From assembly GCF_033001325.1 (NCBI RefSeq), contig NZ_CP133111.1, positions 4,790,501 through 4,854,500 on the forward strand: 64,000 nt of DNA, in the 5' to 3' direction. Each line of letters opens with the position of its first letter. The stretch's first letter is position 1. Below the pieces are notes generated by a model. The model was not told where the DNA came from. It saw nothing but the letters and a program-made list of their open reading frames with translations, and did no database searches. Source of the DNA: Rhodopseudomonas sp. BAL398 (GTDB lineage Bacteria; Pseudomonadota; Alphaproteobacteria; Rhizobiales; Xanthobacteraceae). Both the position numbers and the translations under genes were made by a program. Below, piece by piece: positions 8,240-17,336 of the stretch.

Positions 8240-9397
8240 TCAGGCGAAATATCGGTCCAGCACGCCGCGATAGATCGCGGTCAGCTGCTCGAGATCCGAG
8301 ACGGGCACGCGTTCGTCGACCTTGTGCATGGTCTGGCCGACCAGGCCGAATTCGATCACCGGGCAATAATTCTTGATGAAGCGCGCGTCCGAGGTGCCGC
8401 CGCCGGTGTTGAGCTCGGGCTTGCGGCCGGTGACCTGTTCGATCGCCGCCACGACGATATCGGTAAAGCCGCCGGGCTTGGTGACGAAGGCGTCGGCGTT
8501 CGACGGCTGCCAGTCGATCCGGGCGCGGATGCGGTTGCCGGCGGCCTGTTGGAGCCGCAGCTCGATCAGGATCCGCAGCGAATCGGCGGTGTGGTGGTCG
8601 TTGAAGCGGATGTTGAATCGGGCGCGCGCCTGCGCCGGGATCACATTGCCGGCCGGGTTGCCGACATCGACCGAGGTGAATTCCAGATTGGATGGCTGGA
8701 ATTGCGGCGTGCCGGCATCGAGCGGCTCGCCGTTCAAGGCCACGATCAAGGCGGCGATATCGGGCACCGGATTGGATGCGCGATGCGGATAGGCGACGTG
8801 GCCCTGCACACCGTCGACGATCAGCGTGCCGGACAGCGAGCCGCGGCGGCCGATCTTGATGGTGTCGCCGAGCGTCTCGACATTGCTGGGCTCGCCGACG
8901 ATGCAGTGATCGAATGTTTCGCCGCGCGCCGCCGCCCATTGCAGCAGCTTGATCGTGCCGTTGACCGCGACGTCTTCCTCGTCGCCGGTGATCAGGAACG
9001 AGATCGAGCCTTTTGGTTTGCCGTCATGCGTCGCGAGAAAATCCAGCGCGGCGGCGACCGCGCAGGCGATGCCGCCCTTCATGTCGACCGCGCCGCGGCC
9101 ATAGAGCTGCCCGTCGGCGACGTCGCCCGAGAAGGCGCCATGGCTCCACGCCGCCTCGTCGCCGGGCGGCACCACGTCGGTATGGCCGGCAAAGCACAGA
9201 TGCGGCGCGCTGTCGCCGATGCGCGCATAGAGATTGTCGATGTCGGCGGCGCCGGGCTCGGAGAAGGTCACGCGGTGGCAATCAAAGCCGGCATCGCCCA
9301 GCAGCCGCTCCAGCACGCCCAGCGCGCCGGCATCCGCCGGCGTCACCGAGGGGCAACGCAGCAGGTCTTGGGCGATGCTGAGCGCGTCGGGCGGCAT
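8240..9397 (-). CDS. dapE: succinyl-diaminopimelate desuccinylase
   Basis: 385 residues from the ATG at 9397; a long upstream extension of the frame is only the antisense of dapD. Hydrolyses N-succinyl-LL-diaminopimelate in lysine and peptidoglycan synthesis. Di-zinc M20 peptidase motifs: [13 protein letters not shown] with ligand His72, [10 protein letters not shown] with bridging Asp, and [14 protein letters not shown] with catalytic Glu. GGTSDARF and HKVDERV supply later residues. The start overlaps the dapD stop by one base (TGATG), so dapD and dapE are translationally coupled. Confidence 0.96.
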   Translation of the reverse strand: MPPDALSIAQDLLRCPSVTPADAGALGVLERLLGDAGFDCHRVTFSEPGAADIDNLYARIGDSAPHLCFAGHTDVVPPGDEAAWSHGAFSGDVADGQLYGRGAVDMKGGIACAVAAALDFLATHDGKPKGSISFLITGDEEDVAVNGTIKLLQWAAARGETFDHCIVGEPSNVETLGDTIKIGRRGSLSGTLIVDGVQGHVAYPHRASNPVPDIAALIVALNGEPLDAGTPQFQPSNLEFTSVDVGNPAGNVIPAQARARFNIRFNDHHTADSLRILIELRLQQAAGNRIRARIDWQPSNADAFVTKPGGFTDIVVAAIEQVTGRKPELNTGGGTSDARFIKNYCPVIEFGLVGQTMHKVDERVPVSDLEQLTAIYRGVLDRYFA

Positions 9398-10242
9398 CAG
9401 TCGCGCAGCAATTCGTTGATGCTGGTCTTGGAACGGGTGCGTTCGTCGACGCGCTTGACGATCACCGCGCAGGCGGTCGAAGGGCCGGGCTGACCGTTCT
9501 TCAACGGTCGGCCGGGCAGGTTGCCGGGCACCAGCACGGCATATTCGGGCACTTCGCCGACAAAGATCTCGCCGCTGTCGCGGTCGATGATCTTGGTCGA
9601 GGCGCCGAGGAATACGCCCATCGCCAGCACCGCGCCCTTGCGCACGATGACGCCCTCGGCCACTTCCGAGCGCGCGCCGATGAAGCAATCATCCTCGATG
9701 ATGACAGGACCGGCCTGCAGCGGCTCCAGCACGCCGCCAATGCCGACGCCGCCGGAAATATGCACCCGCTTGCCGATCTGGGCGCAGGAGCCGACCGTCG
9801 ACCAGGTGTCGATCATGGTGGCCTCGTCCACATAGGCGCCGAGATTGACGAAGGACGGCATCAGCACCACGTTTTTGGCGATGAAGGCCGAGCGCCGCAC
9901 GATGGCGCCGGGCACGGCGCGGAACGCGGCCTCGCGAAACCGGTTCTCGCCCCAGCCGTTGAATTTCGACGGCACCTTGTCCCACCACGACGCGCCGTCG
10001 GGACCGCCCGAGATCGCGCTCATGTCGTTGAGCCGGAAGCTCAGCAGCACCGCCTTTTTCAGCCATTGATTGACCTTCCAGGCGCCGGACGCGTCACGCT
10101 CGGCGACCCGGGCCTCGCCCTTGTCGAGCAGGTCGAGCGCGGACTCGACGGCGTCGCGGACCTCGCCCTTGGTGGCGGCGCTGACGCTGTCGCGCGCGTC
10201 GAAGGCGGTGTTGATGGTGGTTTCGAGTGCGGTCAGCGACAT
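9397..10242 (-). CDS. dapD: tetrahydrodipicolinate N-succinyltransferase
   Basis: 281 residues. Uses succinyl-CoA to make N-succinyl-2-amino-6-ketopimelate, the step before the aminotransferase and DapE. The middle and C-terminal parts show hexapeptide-repeat left-handed helix sequence: [60 protein letters not shown]-terminal residues 1-100 form the usual alpha-helical domain. It is the first gene of the dapD-dapE pair; ATG at 10242. Confidence 0.97.
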   Translation of the reverse strand: MSLTALETTINTAFDARDSVSAATKGEVRDAVESALDLLDKGEARVAERDASGAWKVNQWLKKAVLLSFRLNDMSAISGGPDGASWWDKVPSKFNGWGENRFREAAFRAVPGAIVRRSAFIAKNVVLMPSFVNLGAYVDEATMIDTWSTVGSCAQIGKRVHISGGVGIGGVLEPLQAGPVIIEDDCFIGARSEVAEGVIVRKGAVLAMGVFLGASTKIIDRDSGEIFVGEVPEYAVLVPGNLPGRPLKNGQPGPSTACAVIVKRVDERTRSKTSINELLRD

Positions 10243-10344
10243 CGGGTTTCCTTGCGGCGGCTAGGTTAGGCGGCGATTTGCGGCGTTTGGCGAGGCTTTT
10301 GTCGGGATTTGGCCGGGGAGAGTCAAGCAGTGCCTCTCAAAGAC

Positions 10345-10492
10345 GCGTGCGTGCCCCGGATGCTGCGCAGCGCGCCGCTCTTGGCGGCGTGGTGCGCTGC
10401 TGATCCGGGGCCCCGGTGTCCGGCGTCTAAACCGGGATCCCGGTTCTGCGAAGCGGCACTGCGTGCCGCATCGCGCCCGGGACACGCTATCG
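10345..10492. repeat. extragenic palindromic repeat R5
   Basis: A second repeat type: GTGCCCCGGATGCTGCGCAGC at the left and TGCGTGCCGCATCGCGCCCGGGACAC at the right, with an internal CCGGGATCCCGG palindrome. It fills the gap between the HAD-phosphatase gene end and dapD. Confidence 0.6.
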
Positions 10493-11194
10493 GCTTGTAT
10501 TCAATGCCGCCAGAAAACCGGTCAGATCGTCGGTGACATGATCGACATGGGCGGCGTCGCGGCCTTCCAGCTCCCAGTCCTCGCGCACTACCTCCTCGCT
10601 GCCATCGGGCACCACCAGCACCGTGGTCATGCCGAGCTCATATGGCACGCTGAGATTGCGGGCGAGGTCCTCGAACATCGCGGCCTTCTGGGGATCGACG
10701 CCGTGCAGCGTGAGAAAGCGCTGATAGGTCTGCGGCGCCGGCTTCGGCTCCAGCTCGGCGGCGACGATGTCGAACACCGCCTCGAATTGTTCGACGATGC
10801 CGAGCCGCGCCAGCACCTTGCCGGCGTGATCGGCCGAGCCGTTGGTGAGGATCAGCTTGCGGCCGGGCAGCGCGGCGATCGCCACGCCCATTGCCGGGTT
10901 GGGCTGCAGCGGCGAGTGATCGATCTGATGGACATAGGCCAGAAAATCGTCGGCACGGACGCCGTGCTCGGTCATCATGCCGCGCATGCTGGTGCCGTAG
11001 CGCTTGTAATAATCCTTCTGAATCAGGCGCGCCTCGGCGGGCGGAATCTTCAGGAAATTGCCGATGAACTCGCCGATCCGCAGATCGACCTGCTGCCACA
11101 GATTGACGTGATGCGGGTACAGCGTGTTGTCGAGGTCGAACACCCAGGTGTCGACATGATCGAAGCCGCGGGCCTGTCTGGTTTTAATTGTCAT
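10487..11194 (-). CDS. HAD-family pyrimidine 5'-nucleotidase-like hydrolase
   Basis: 235 residues from the ATG at 11194 (an in-frame ATG at 11218 is possible). HAD motifs: DTWVFDLDNTLYP (nucleophile Asp and acid Asp), KLILTNGSADHAGKVL (motif II Thr), the EPKPAPQTY lysine, and a diverged motif IV at AAMFEDLARNLSVPYELGMTTVLV. The FDLDNTLYP and GTSMRGMM blocks are typical of the SDT1/pyrimidine 5'-nucleotidase group, which dephosphorylates UMP/CMP and analogues. The gene lies between dapD and a DUF1036 gene on the same strand. Confidence 0.82.
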   Translation of the reverse strand: MTIKTRQARGFDHVDTWVFDLDNTLYPHHVNLWQQVDLRIGEFIGNFLKIPPAEARLIQKDYYKRYGTSMRGMMTEHGVRADDFLAYVHQIDHSPLQPNPAMGVAIAALPGRKLILTNGSADHAGKVLARLGIVEQFEAVFDIVAAELEPKPAPQTYQRFLTLHGVDPQKAAMFEDLARNLSVPYELGMTTVLVVPDGSEEVVREDWELEGRDAAHVDHVTDDLTGFLAALNTSR

Positions 11195-11269
11195 GGTTCT
11201 TTCTTCACCTCTTCCCATGGGAGAGGGGGCGCGCAGTGCGAGGGACGGCGACTAGGCACTCTGTCAAGA

Positions 11270-12271
11270 TCATGGCGATTTAAAGCGCAGCGTGTTGCCG
11301 CCGCCGGACAGGTCGACCGGGGCGAAGCCGGTGGCGGTCAGGCCGCGCGCGGCGCAATCGTCCTGCTCGTTGATCTCGAATTTGCTCTGGCGGGTGCACA
11401 GCATGGTGGTGCCGCCCCAGTTCAGCGGCTTGCCCCTGATCTCGAGCGCGCGGGCCTTGTCGTCGACCGCCTCGGCGAAGCTGAAGACGCGTTTCGGCTG
11501 GCCGGTCACGTCGGGATGCAGGCAGGCGCCAGGCGCGATCCCGTACCAGCCGCGGCTGACCACGGTCTTGCCGTCGTCGCTGGCGACCGCCGCCATGATC
11601 TTGTACGGCGTGTCGTTGCACCAGGTCAGCCCGCTCGGCGACGGCGCCTGCACCGCCTTGATCATCGCCGCGAACAGATCGGGGCTCTGCACGATCTCCG
11701 GCGAAAGCCCGCTGCTTTTGAGGAATGCCGCCAGGGCCGCCTGCGTCTTCGGCCCGTCGACGCCGTCGATCGGGGCGGCGTCGTAACCGGCGATCACCAA
11801 TAGCCGCTGGATGCCGGCGAGCTTGGCCTGTTCGTCGTCATATTCGCCGGCCTCGGCCAGATAGGCCACCTGGTCGCCGTCTTCGTTCTCGGTCGGCCGA
11901 ACCTCGGTGAACGGCGCCAGCGCCTGGGTGCCGCGGCACTGCCGCGCGGCGGCGATCACGAAATTGCCCTCGGCGACGCAAAGCCGGTCGGTGCCGTTCT
12001 GCGGCACCGGCGAGGCGCCATAGACGCCGAGCGAGCGGGCATGCAGCAGCAGCCGGTCGGCGCCGAGCGTGCCCTGCACCACAACGCGGCATTGCGCCGG
12101 ATCGAGCCGGAACCAGCCGCGGGTCGCGGTGGTGGCCTTGACGTCGATTCCGATCGCGACCTCGACCACATAGCTCATGCGATTGCACAGCTTGAGGTCG
12201 GCACGGGCGGGGGCGGCGGCAAGCGTCAGCGTCAGCAGCGCTGCGCCGAGTCGCGGCCAAGCCGCCATCAT
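11270..12271 (-). CDS. secreted protein with two DUF1036 domains
   Basis: 333 residues from the ATG at 12271 (ATG at 12268 and GTG at 12280 are alternatives). A signal peptide runs to about APARA-DLKLCN. Two related halves follow: LKLCNRMSYVVEVAIG...TRGWFRLDPAQC and LTWCNDTPYKIMAAVA...SRGWYGIAPGAC, each with paired cysteines, the DUF1036 pattern. Between them, QRLLVIAGYDAAPIDGVDGPKTQAAL resembles a peptidoglycan-binding PGRP1-like segment. So it is probably a periplasmic wall-associated protein; its biochemical role is unknown. Confidence 0.8.
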   Translation of the reverse strand: MMAAWPRLGAALLTLTLAAAPARADLKLCNRMSYVVEVAIGIDVKATTATRGWFRLDPAQCRVVVQGTLGADRLLLHARSLGVYGASPVPQNGTDRLCVAEGNFVIAAARQCRGTQALAPFTEVRPTENEDGDQVAYLAEAGEYDDEQAKLAGIQRLLVIAGYDAAPIDGVDGPKTQAALAAFLKSSGLSPEIVQSPDLFAAMIKAVQAPSPSGLTWCNDTPYKIMAAVASDDGKTVVSRGWYGIAPGACLHPDVTGQPKRVFSFAEAVDDKARALEIRGKPLNWGGTTMLCTRQSKFEINEQDDCAARGLTATGFAPVDLSGGGNTLRFKSP

Positions 12272-12290
12272 CGCACCCACGGTCCACCCC

Positions 12291-12375
12291 CGTCATTGCG
12301 AGGAGCGAAGCGACGAAGCAATCCAGGGGCTCCGTGCTCGGCGCCCTGGATTGCTTCGCTTCGCTCGCAATGACG
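12291..12375. repeat. extragenic palindromic repeat R6
   Basis: Near-perfect inverted arms CGTCATTGCGAGGAGCGAAG and GCTTCGCTCGCAATGACG with inner AAGCAATCCAGG / CCTGGATTGCTT. The whole folds into one long hairpin between the DUF1036 gene and the upstream argB. This is a very common dispersed element in this bacterial group. Confidence 0.8.
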
Positions 12376-12410
12376 CCGAAGCGCGGGTTTTGCGCGTTCT
12401 CCGCCCCTCA

Positions 12411-13310
12411 TCACTTGTAGATCAGCGTGCCGGTGCCCTGGTTGGTGAACAATTCGAGCAGCACCGCGTGCGGGATCTTGCCGTCGATGATGACGACGCC
12501 TTCGACGCCCTGTTCCAGCGAATAGATGCAGGTCTCGACCTTGGGGATCATGCCGCCCGAAATGGTGCCGTCGGCGATCAGTTTTCGCGCGTCCTTGATC
12601 GACAGCTCGGGGATCAGCTTCTTCGACTTGTCGAGCACGCCCGGCACGTCGGTCAAGAGCAGCAGCCGCTTGGCCTTCAGCGCGCCGGCCACCGCACCCG
12701 CGAAGGTGTCGGCGTTGACATTGAAGGTCTGGCCGGTCGCCGAGGTCGCCAGCGGCGCCAGCACCGGAATCAGTTCGTGGCCGATCAGCTGGTTGAGCAG
12801 GGTCAAATCGACCCGCTCCGGCTCGCCGACAAAGCCGAGATCGACGACCTGTTCGATCCGCGAATCCGGGTCGACCATGGTGCGCGTCGCCTTGACGGCG
12901 CTGACCATGTTGCCGTCCTTGCCGCACAACCCGACCGCCTTGCCGCCGGCCTCGTTGATATAGCCGACCAGCTGCTTGTTGATCGAACCGGCCAGCACCA
13001 TCTCGACGATTTCGATGGTGGCGGCGTCGGTGATGCGCAGGCCGGCGGCGAATTCCGATTTGATGCCGAGGCGTTTCAGCATCTGGGCGATCTGCGGTCC
13101 GCCGCCATGCACCACCACAGGATTGACCGCGGTCTGCTCCATCAGCACGATATCGCGGGCGAATGCCTTGGCGGTGGCCTCGTCGCCCATGGCATGGCCG
13201 CCATATTTGATGACGATGGTTTCCTCGTCGTAGCGCTGCATATGCGGCAACGCCTCGGACAGGATGCGGGCCTGATCGAGCGGGCTGATGACATAGGGCG
13301 CGTCGGTCAT
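12411..13310 (-). CDS. argB: acetylglutamate kinase
   Basis: 299 residues. Phosphorylates N-acetyl-L-glutamate in arginine biosynthesis. Motifs: [13 protein letters not shown] (ATP phosphate-binding lysine and glycines), [61 protein letters not shown], and C-terminal [10 protein letters not shown] plus GTLIYK end. The N-terminal extension before the kinase core is typical of arginine-sensitive ArgB, so feedback inhibition is likely. ATG at 13310. Confidence 0.97.
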   Translation of the reverse strand: MTDAPYVISPLDQARILSEALPHMQRYDEETIVIKYGGHAMGDEATAKAFARDIVLMEQTAVNPVVVHGGGPQIAQMLKRLGIKSEFAAGLRITDAATIEIVEMVLAGSINKQLVGYINEAGGKAVGLCGKDGNMVSAVKATRTMVDPDSRIEQVVDLGFVGEPERVDLTLLNQLIGHELIPVLAPLATSATGQTFNVNADTFAGAVAGALKAKRLLLLTDVPGVLDKSKKLIPELSIKDARKLIADGTISGGMIPKVETCIYSLEQGVEGVVIIDGKIPHAVLLELFTNQGTGTLIYK

Positions 13311-13379
13311 GAGGCGGGTCTCGCGATTCGGTGGGCCATTTCAAGCGGGCACAGCGCTAGCATTTCGCAGCCGGCGATC

Positions 13380-13757
13380 CTAGTGGCGCGGCGTTCGGGG
13401 CCATAGCGCCGCGACCGCCAGCATCAGCCAGCTGGCGATCAGGAGGGTGCCACCGGTCGGCGCCGCCATCGGAAACAGGCTGTGGCCGGCGAATTGCCGC
13501 AGGCTGAGATCGCCGGCGAATAAAGCAGTTCCGGCCGCGAAGCCGAACGCCGCCGCCAGGCCGGGAATTCGCCGCGTCACGCCGCGCTCGCACAGCAGCA
13601 CCGCGGCGGCAATCGCGCAGGCGTGAAACAGCAGCATGGTCGAAGCCGAGCCGAGCCGCGCGGCGTCCGGCAGATGCGCGGACGCGGCGGCCAGCGCCAC
13701 GCCGGCGGCGCCGAACAAGCCGGCCAGCACCACCAGAGCGCGAAACACCCGGTCCAT
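13380..13757 (-). CDS. DUF423 membrane protein
   Basis: 125 residues, four hydrophobic segments. The DUF423 signature is clear: ASAHLPDAARLGSASTMLLFHACAIAA, then GTALFAGDLSLRQFAGHSLFPMAAPTGGTLLIASWLMLA. It is a small inner-membrane protein of unknown function, widespread in proteobacteria. Its ATG overlaps the engB stop by one base, so it is co-expressed with engB. Confidence 0.88.
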   Translation of the reverse strand: MDRVFRALVVLAGLFGAAGVALAAASAHLPDAARLGSASTMLLFHACAIAAAVLLCERGVTRRIPGLAAAFGFAAGTALFAGDLSLRQFAGHSLFPMAAPTGGTLLIASWLMLAVAALWPRTPRH

Positions 13758-14407
13758 CAGGCGCGCTCGTCGAGCAGCCGGATCATCGCGGCGCGCAATT
13801 CCGCCATCCCGGCGCCGGTGCGCGAGGAGGTCAGCAGCAATTCGGGAAACGCCGCCGGATGGGTTTTCAGCGCCGCCAGCGTCGCTTCGACGCGCTCCTG
13901 AAGTTCGGCGGGCTTGACCTGGTCGGCCTTGGTCAGCACCACCTGGTAGCTGACCGCGGCCATGTCCAGCGTCTTCAGGATGTCGAGATCGACATCCTTG
14001 AGGCCGTGGCGGGAATCGATCAGCAGATAGACCCGCGCCAGCGAGCTGCGGCCCTGCAGAAAATTGTGAATCAGCGAGGTCCAGGATTTCACCTTGGCCT
14101 TCGGCGCCGAGGCGTAGCCATAGCCCGGCATGTCGACCAGCCGGAAGCCGGCGTCCTGCGGGCCCTCGAAGAAGATCAGCTCCTGGGTGCGGCCCGGCGT
14201 ATGCGAGGTCCGCGCCAGCGCGTTGCGGCCGGTCAAAGCGTTGATCAGGCTCGACTTGCCGACATTGGAGCGGCCGGCGAACGCCACCTCCATGCCGGCC
14301 ATCGGCGGCAGGGTCTCGATCGAGGGCGAGGCCCAGATGAATTGCCAGTCGCCGGCAAAGATCTTGCGCCCCCGTTCGATCAGCTTCGCATCTAGGTCGG
14401 CATTCAT
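13757..14407 (-). CDS. engB: ribosome biogenesis GTPase EngB/YihA/YsxC
   Basis: 216 residues from the ATG at 14407; an upstream extension of the frame runs into repeat R7 and is rejected. G motifs: G1 GRSNVGKS, G2 TPGRTQ, G3 DMPGYG, G4 TKAD, and a TSSRTG G5-like element. The short DMPGYGYA and SWTSLIHNFL segments identify EngB. It helps assemble the 50S subunit. It lies next to yidC-rnpA-rpmH on the same strand and overlaps the DUF423 gene. Confidence 0.96.
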   Translation of the reverse strand: MNADLDAKLIERGRKIFAGDWQFIWASPSIETLPPMAGMEVAFAGRSNVGKSSLINALTGRNALARTSHTPGRTQELIFFEGPQDAGFRLVDMPGYGYASAPKAKVKSWTSLIHNFLQGRSSLARVYLLIDSRHGLKDVDLDILKTLDMAAVSYQVVLTKADQVKPAELQERVEATLAALKTHPAAFPELLLTSSRTGAGMAELRAAMIRLLDERA

Positions 14408-14467
14408 GCGAGCGCTTTCAATTGGTGATGAGCGATAAGGCGGGAATTGTCCTGCCTCCCGCCGTCC

Positions 14468-14576
14468 GTCATTCCGGGGCGCGAACAGCGAAGCTGCGAG
14501 CGAACCCGGAATCTCGCCCAAGGTGCGCGTCGCAAGATTCCGGGCTCGCTCGCAAGTGCTCGCGCCCCGGAATGAC
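14468..14576. repeat. extragenic palindromic repeat R7
   Basis: Inverted arms GTCATTCCGGGGCGCGAA and CTCGCGCCCCGGAATGAC with inner GAACCCGGAATCT / AGATTCCGGGCTC. Same family as R4. It fills the engB-yidC gap. Confidence 0.75.
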
Positions 14577-14600
14577 CAGGGCGCGATTGTCGAAGCGGAG

Positions 14601-16472
14601 CTACGTCGTTTTTTTCGAACCCCTAAAGGTCGATTTCAGATTGTCGAACAGTTCGACCTTCACGCCGTTGCGCCGCATGATGAAGCCCTGCTGCAGCACC
14701 GACAGGGTGTTGTTCCAGGCCCAATAGATCACCAGACCGGCCGGGAACGACGCCAGCATGAAGGTGAAGATCACCGGCATCCAGGCGAAGATCATCTTCT
14801 GGGTCGGATCCGGCGGCGCCGGGTTGAGCTGCATCTGCACCCACATGGTGACGCCCATCACCAGCGGCCAGGCGCCGAGCGCCAGATAATGGCCGAGCAC
14901 CGGAACCAGGGTGGGGTCGAACGGCAGCAGACCGAACAGGTTGAACAGATTGGTCGGGTCGTGCGCGGACAGATCCTGGATCCAGCCGAAGAACGGCGCG
15001 TGGCGCATTTCGATGGTGACGAACAGGACCTTGTAGAGCGAGAAGAACACCGGGATCTGCAGCAGCACCGGCAGACAGCCGGCGACCGGGTTGATCTTCT
15101 CCTTCTTGTAGATCTCCATCATCTCCTGCTGCTGCTTGGCCTTGTCGTCCGGATTGCGTTCCTTCAACGCGGCCAATTGCGGCTGGATCGCCTTCATCTT
15201 CGCCATCGAGGCGTAGGACTTGTTGGCCAGCGGCAGGAACAGCAGCTTGACGATCACCGTCACCAGCAGGATGGCGACGCCGAAATTGCCGACCAGATGG
15301 TAGAAGAAGTCGAGTGCCAGGAACATCGGCTTGGTGATGAAGTAGAACCAGCCCCAGTCGATCAGCAGGTCGAAATGGTTGAGGCCGAGTTGCTGGTTGT
15401 AGCCGCCGAGGCCGGCAAAGGGGAAATTGATGCCGACGACGCGGGCTTCCTTGGCGCCGGCGAACAGCCGCGCATTGGCCGAGCCGGTACCGCCGATCGC
15501 GACGGTCTGCGGATCCTGCAGATAATCGGCCTGGTAGGTGTGGACGGCGCCGGCCAGGTTCGACGAGAATCGCGCCTGCAGCTGCGCGCTATTGTCCGGC
15601 AGCAGCGCCGAAGCCCAGTATTTGTCGGTGATGCCGAGCCAGCCATTGGTGACCTTGAAGCTCACCGACTTGGCCTCGTCGATCTTCTTGTAGGGGAATT
15701 CCTGCAGGCCCTGGTCGCCGAGATAGCCGAGCAGGCCCTCGTGAAGGATGTAATAGCCGGCGGTATGCGGCGTGCCGTGGCGGGAGATCAGAGCGAACGG
15801 ATACAGCGTCACCGGCGCGGTGCCGAGATTGGTGACGTCGTCCTTGACGCTGAACAGATAGCGCTCGTCGACCGAAATGGTGCGGCGGAAGGTCAGACCC
15901 TCGCCATTGTCATATTTCAGTGTCACCGGATGCGACGGCGTCAGGCTGCCAGAGCCTTCCTGCTGCCAGACCGTGTTCTGGTCCGGAACCTTGGTTGCCG
16001 CGCCGCTCGCCGCGACCCAGCCGAATTCGGCGTAATACGGGTTCGCGGTGCCGGACGGCGAGAACAATTCGATCGCCGGCGAGGTCGGATCCACGGTCTC
16101 GCGGAACTTGACCAGCGAGACATCGTCGATCCGCGCGCCCTTCAGCGCGATGCTGCCGCTGACAGTCGGAGTCTCGATCTTGATGCGCGGGCCGGCGGCC
16201 AGCATCTGTTCGCGGCTCACGACCGGGGCAGCGGAGGCCGGCTCGGCGGGGGCGATGGCGTTCGCTGGCGGGGATGCCGTGCCGGATTGCAGCTGGTCGG
16301 GTGTTGCGGCCGGCGCGGCGCCGGACTGCGGCGCCGGCGTCGTCGACTGGATCTGCGCCTGCTTGGCGGCGCGCTGCTTTTCCATCTGCGGAATATTGAA
16401 GAAATATTGCCAGCCGAGCAGGACAAGGCCCGACAGGATGACAGCGAGAATGGTGTTGCGATTATCGGTCAT
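14601..16472 (-). CDS. yidC: membrane protein insertase YidC
   Basis: 623 residues, long alphaproteobacterial form. TM1 is at 7-26 ([19 protein letters not shown]), then an Ala/Pro-rich linker, the large periplasmic beta-domain (about 90-370), and the conserved insertase core: [85 protein letters not shown], and a last pair of helices. It inserts and folds inner-membrane proteins with or without SecYEG. It sits downstream of rnpA-rpmH as in most bacteria. Confidence 0.98.
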   Translation of the reverse strand: MTDNRNTILAVILSGLVLLGWQYFFNIPQMEKQRAAKQAQIQSTTPAPQSGAAPAATPDQLQSGTASPPANAIAPAEPASAAPVVSREQMLAAGPRIKIETPTVSGSIALKGARIDDVSLVKFRETVDPTSPAIELFSPSGTANPYYAEFGWVAASGAATKVPDQNTVWQQEGSGSLTPSHPVTLKYDNGEGLTFRRTISVDERYLFSVKDDVTNLGTAPVTLYPFALISRHGTPHTAGYYILHEGLLGYLGDQGLQEFPYKKIDEAKSVSFKVTNGWLGITDKYWASALLPDNSAQLQARFSSNLAGAVHTYQADYLQDPQTVAIGGTGSANARLFAGAKEARVVGINFPFAGLGGYNQQLGLNHFDLLIDWGWFYFITKPMFLALDFFYHLVGNFGVAILLVTVIVKLLFLPLANKSYASMAKMKAIQPQLAALKERNPDDKAKQQQEMMEIYKKEKINPVAGCLPVLLQIPVFFSLYKVLFVTIEMRHAPFFGWIQDLSAHDPTNLFNLFGLLPFDPTLVPVLGHYLALGAWPLVMGVTMWVQMQLNPAPPDPTQKMIFAWMPVIFTFMLASFPAGLVIYWAWNNTLSVLQQGFIMRRNGVKVELFDNLKSTFRGSKKTT

Positions 16473-16489
16473 CGGTCAGGTCTCGTCAT

Positions 16490-16831
16490 TCAGTTCGGAT
16501 TTGGCGCCCGCCGCGCGATGCGGCCGAGGGCGGAACGGAGATCGTCGAGCATGATATCAAAGTCGCGGCTCAGCGCCGCACGACGGCCGACTAGCACATA
16601 ATCGCTATGGGGTCGCATGGATACGCCATCGACGTGCTCCACCAACGCGCGAAGCCGGCGGCGAATGCGGTTGCGCTCGGGAGCGTTGCCGACTTTTTTG
16701 GTCACGGTGAAGCCGACCCGGACCGGGCCGTCATCGTCGCGGCACCGGCCCTGGACCACGAAGGCAGGAGCGCTCATCCGCAGCCCTTTGGCAACGGCGA
16801 TAAAGTCCGCCCGCTGCCTTAACCGATCCAT
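16490..16831 (-). CDS. rnpA: ribonuclease P protein component
   Basis: 113 residues, basic. The RNR signature is present as VGNAPERNRIRRRLRALV, preceded by RVGFTVTKKVGNA and followed by DYVLVGRRAAL. RnpA binds the RNase P RNA and helps cleave the 5' leader of tRNA precursors. Start ATG at 16831 has no strong Shine-Dalgarno sequence and lies 23 bases after the rpmH stop, so translation may be coupled to rpmH. Gene order rpmH-rnpA-yidC is conserved. Confidence 0.97.
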   Translation of the reverse strand: MDRLRQRADFIAVAKGLRMSAPAFVVQGRCRDDDGPVRVGFTVTKKVGNAPERNRIRRRLRALVEHVDGVSMRPHSDYVLVGRRAALSRDFDIMLDDLRSALGRIARRAPNPN

Positions 16832-16854
16832 GAGGAGATCTCGGTGAGGCCCGT

Positions 16855-16989
16855 TCAGGCGCTCAGACGCTTGCGACCGCGGGCGCGACGTGCCGCCAAG
16901 ACCTTACGGCCACCGACCGTCGCAAGACGGGCGCGAAAACCGTGGCGGCGCTTGCGCACCAGTTTGCTGGGTTGATAAGTCCGCTTCAC
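16855..16989 (-). CDS. rpmH: ribosomal protein L34
   Basis: 44 residues: starts [20 protein letters not shown] and ends in ARGRKRLSA. This is the standard L34 length and sequence. The start codon is GTG at 16989, with a GGAGAA ribosome site about seven bases upstream (minus strand). It heads the rpmH-rnpA-yidC operon. Immediately upstream on the minus strand lie two exact tandem 22-base repeats and a third degenerate copy. Confidence 0.96.
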
Positions 16990-17005
16990 GGGCCGTTCTC
17001 CGCTG

Positions 17006-17071
17006 ACCGGGCAAGTTCGCCGATAAAACCGGGCAAGTTCGCCGATAAATGAGGTAAGTCCGCCGATGCTG
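17006..17071. repeat. 22-base tandem repeat upstream of rpmH
   Basis: Two exact 22-base copies (17006-17027 and 17028-17049; core GGGCAAGTTCGCCGATAAA) and a degenerate third (17050-17071; GGTAAGTCCGCCGAT). The array begins 17 bases before the rpmH GTG, so it is probably in the 5' leader or promoter of the ribosomal operon. Role unknown. Confidence 0.85.
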
Positions 17072-17078
17072 ACTCACA

Positions 17079-17125
17079 TTTGAGCCATTCACGGCTCAAA
17101 AATGAACCGCCCCGGTCGAACCGGG
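17079..17125. promoter_or_regulatory. two inverted repeats in the rpmH/kinase intergenic region
   Basis: TTTGAGCC-ATTCAC-GGCTCAAA (17079-17100) is followed by CCCGGT-CGA-ACCGGG (17111-17125). Both are perfect hairpins or operator-like sites. They lie in the 347-base gap between rpmH and the sensor kinase. The rest of the gap shows no gene apart from the kinase promoter near 17290. Confidence 0.45.
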
Positions 17126-17286
17126 CCATCGCGGACAGTTGGCGCGGCTTATACGGGAGCGACCTGTTTTCGTCAATCATGGCCGACACCGCATTTGTGC
17201 AACCGCAAAACGGCGCATTCGCGGCGCAGAATGCCGATTGCGGGCGGCTCTCACGGCGCGGCGGGCGCAGATGAGGAAACGGTAAT

Positions 17287-17315
17287 TTGACGGTTCCCGT
17301 GCTAGGGCGCATTCT
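17287..17315 (+). promoter_or_regulatory. sigma70-like promoter of sensor kinase gene
   Basis: TTGACG (17287-17292), 17-base spacer, CATTCT (17310-17315), placed 21 bases before the GTG start of the kinase. The -35 is good and the -10 moderate. Confidence 0.4.
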
Positions 17316-17336
17316 GAGCGAGCAATCTGCGCGCGA

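Noticed and set aside
14523-16601. A 692-codon open frame antisense to yidC.
   Set aside because: High-GC shadow frame; its composition is rich in Arg, Gln, His and Gly without motifs, and yidC on the other strand is unambiguous.
17006-17071. CRISPR array.
   Set aside because: The units are directly adjacent with no spacers, only two exact copies, and no cas genes are near.
16855-17336. Possible replication origin next to rpmH/rnpA.
   Set aside because: rpmH marks oriC in some phyla, but no DnaA-box cluster (TTATCCACA-like), AT-rich unwinding region or dnaA gene is present, and alphaproteobacterial origins lie elsewhere.
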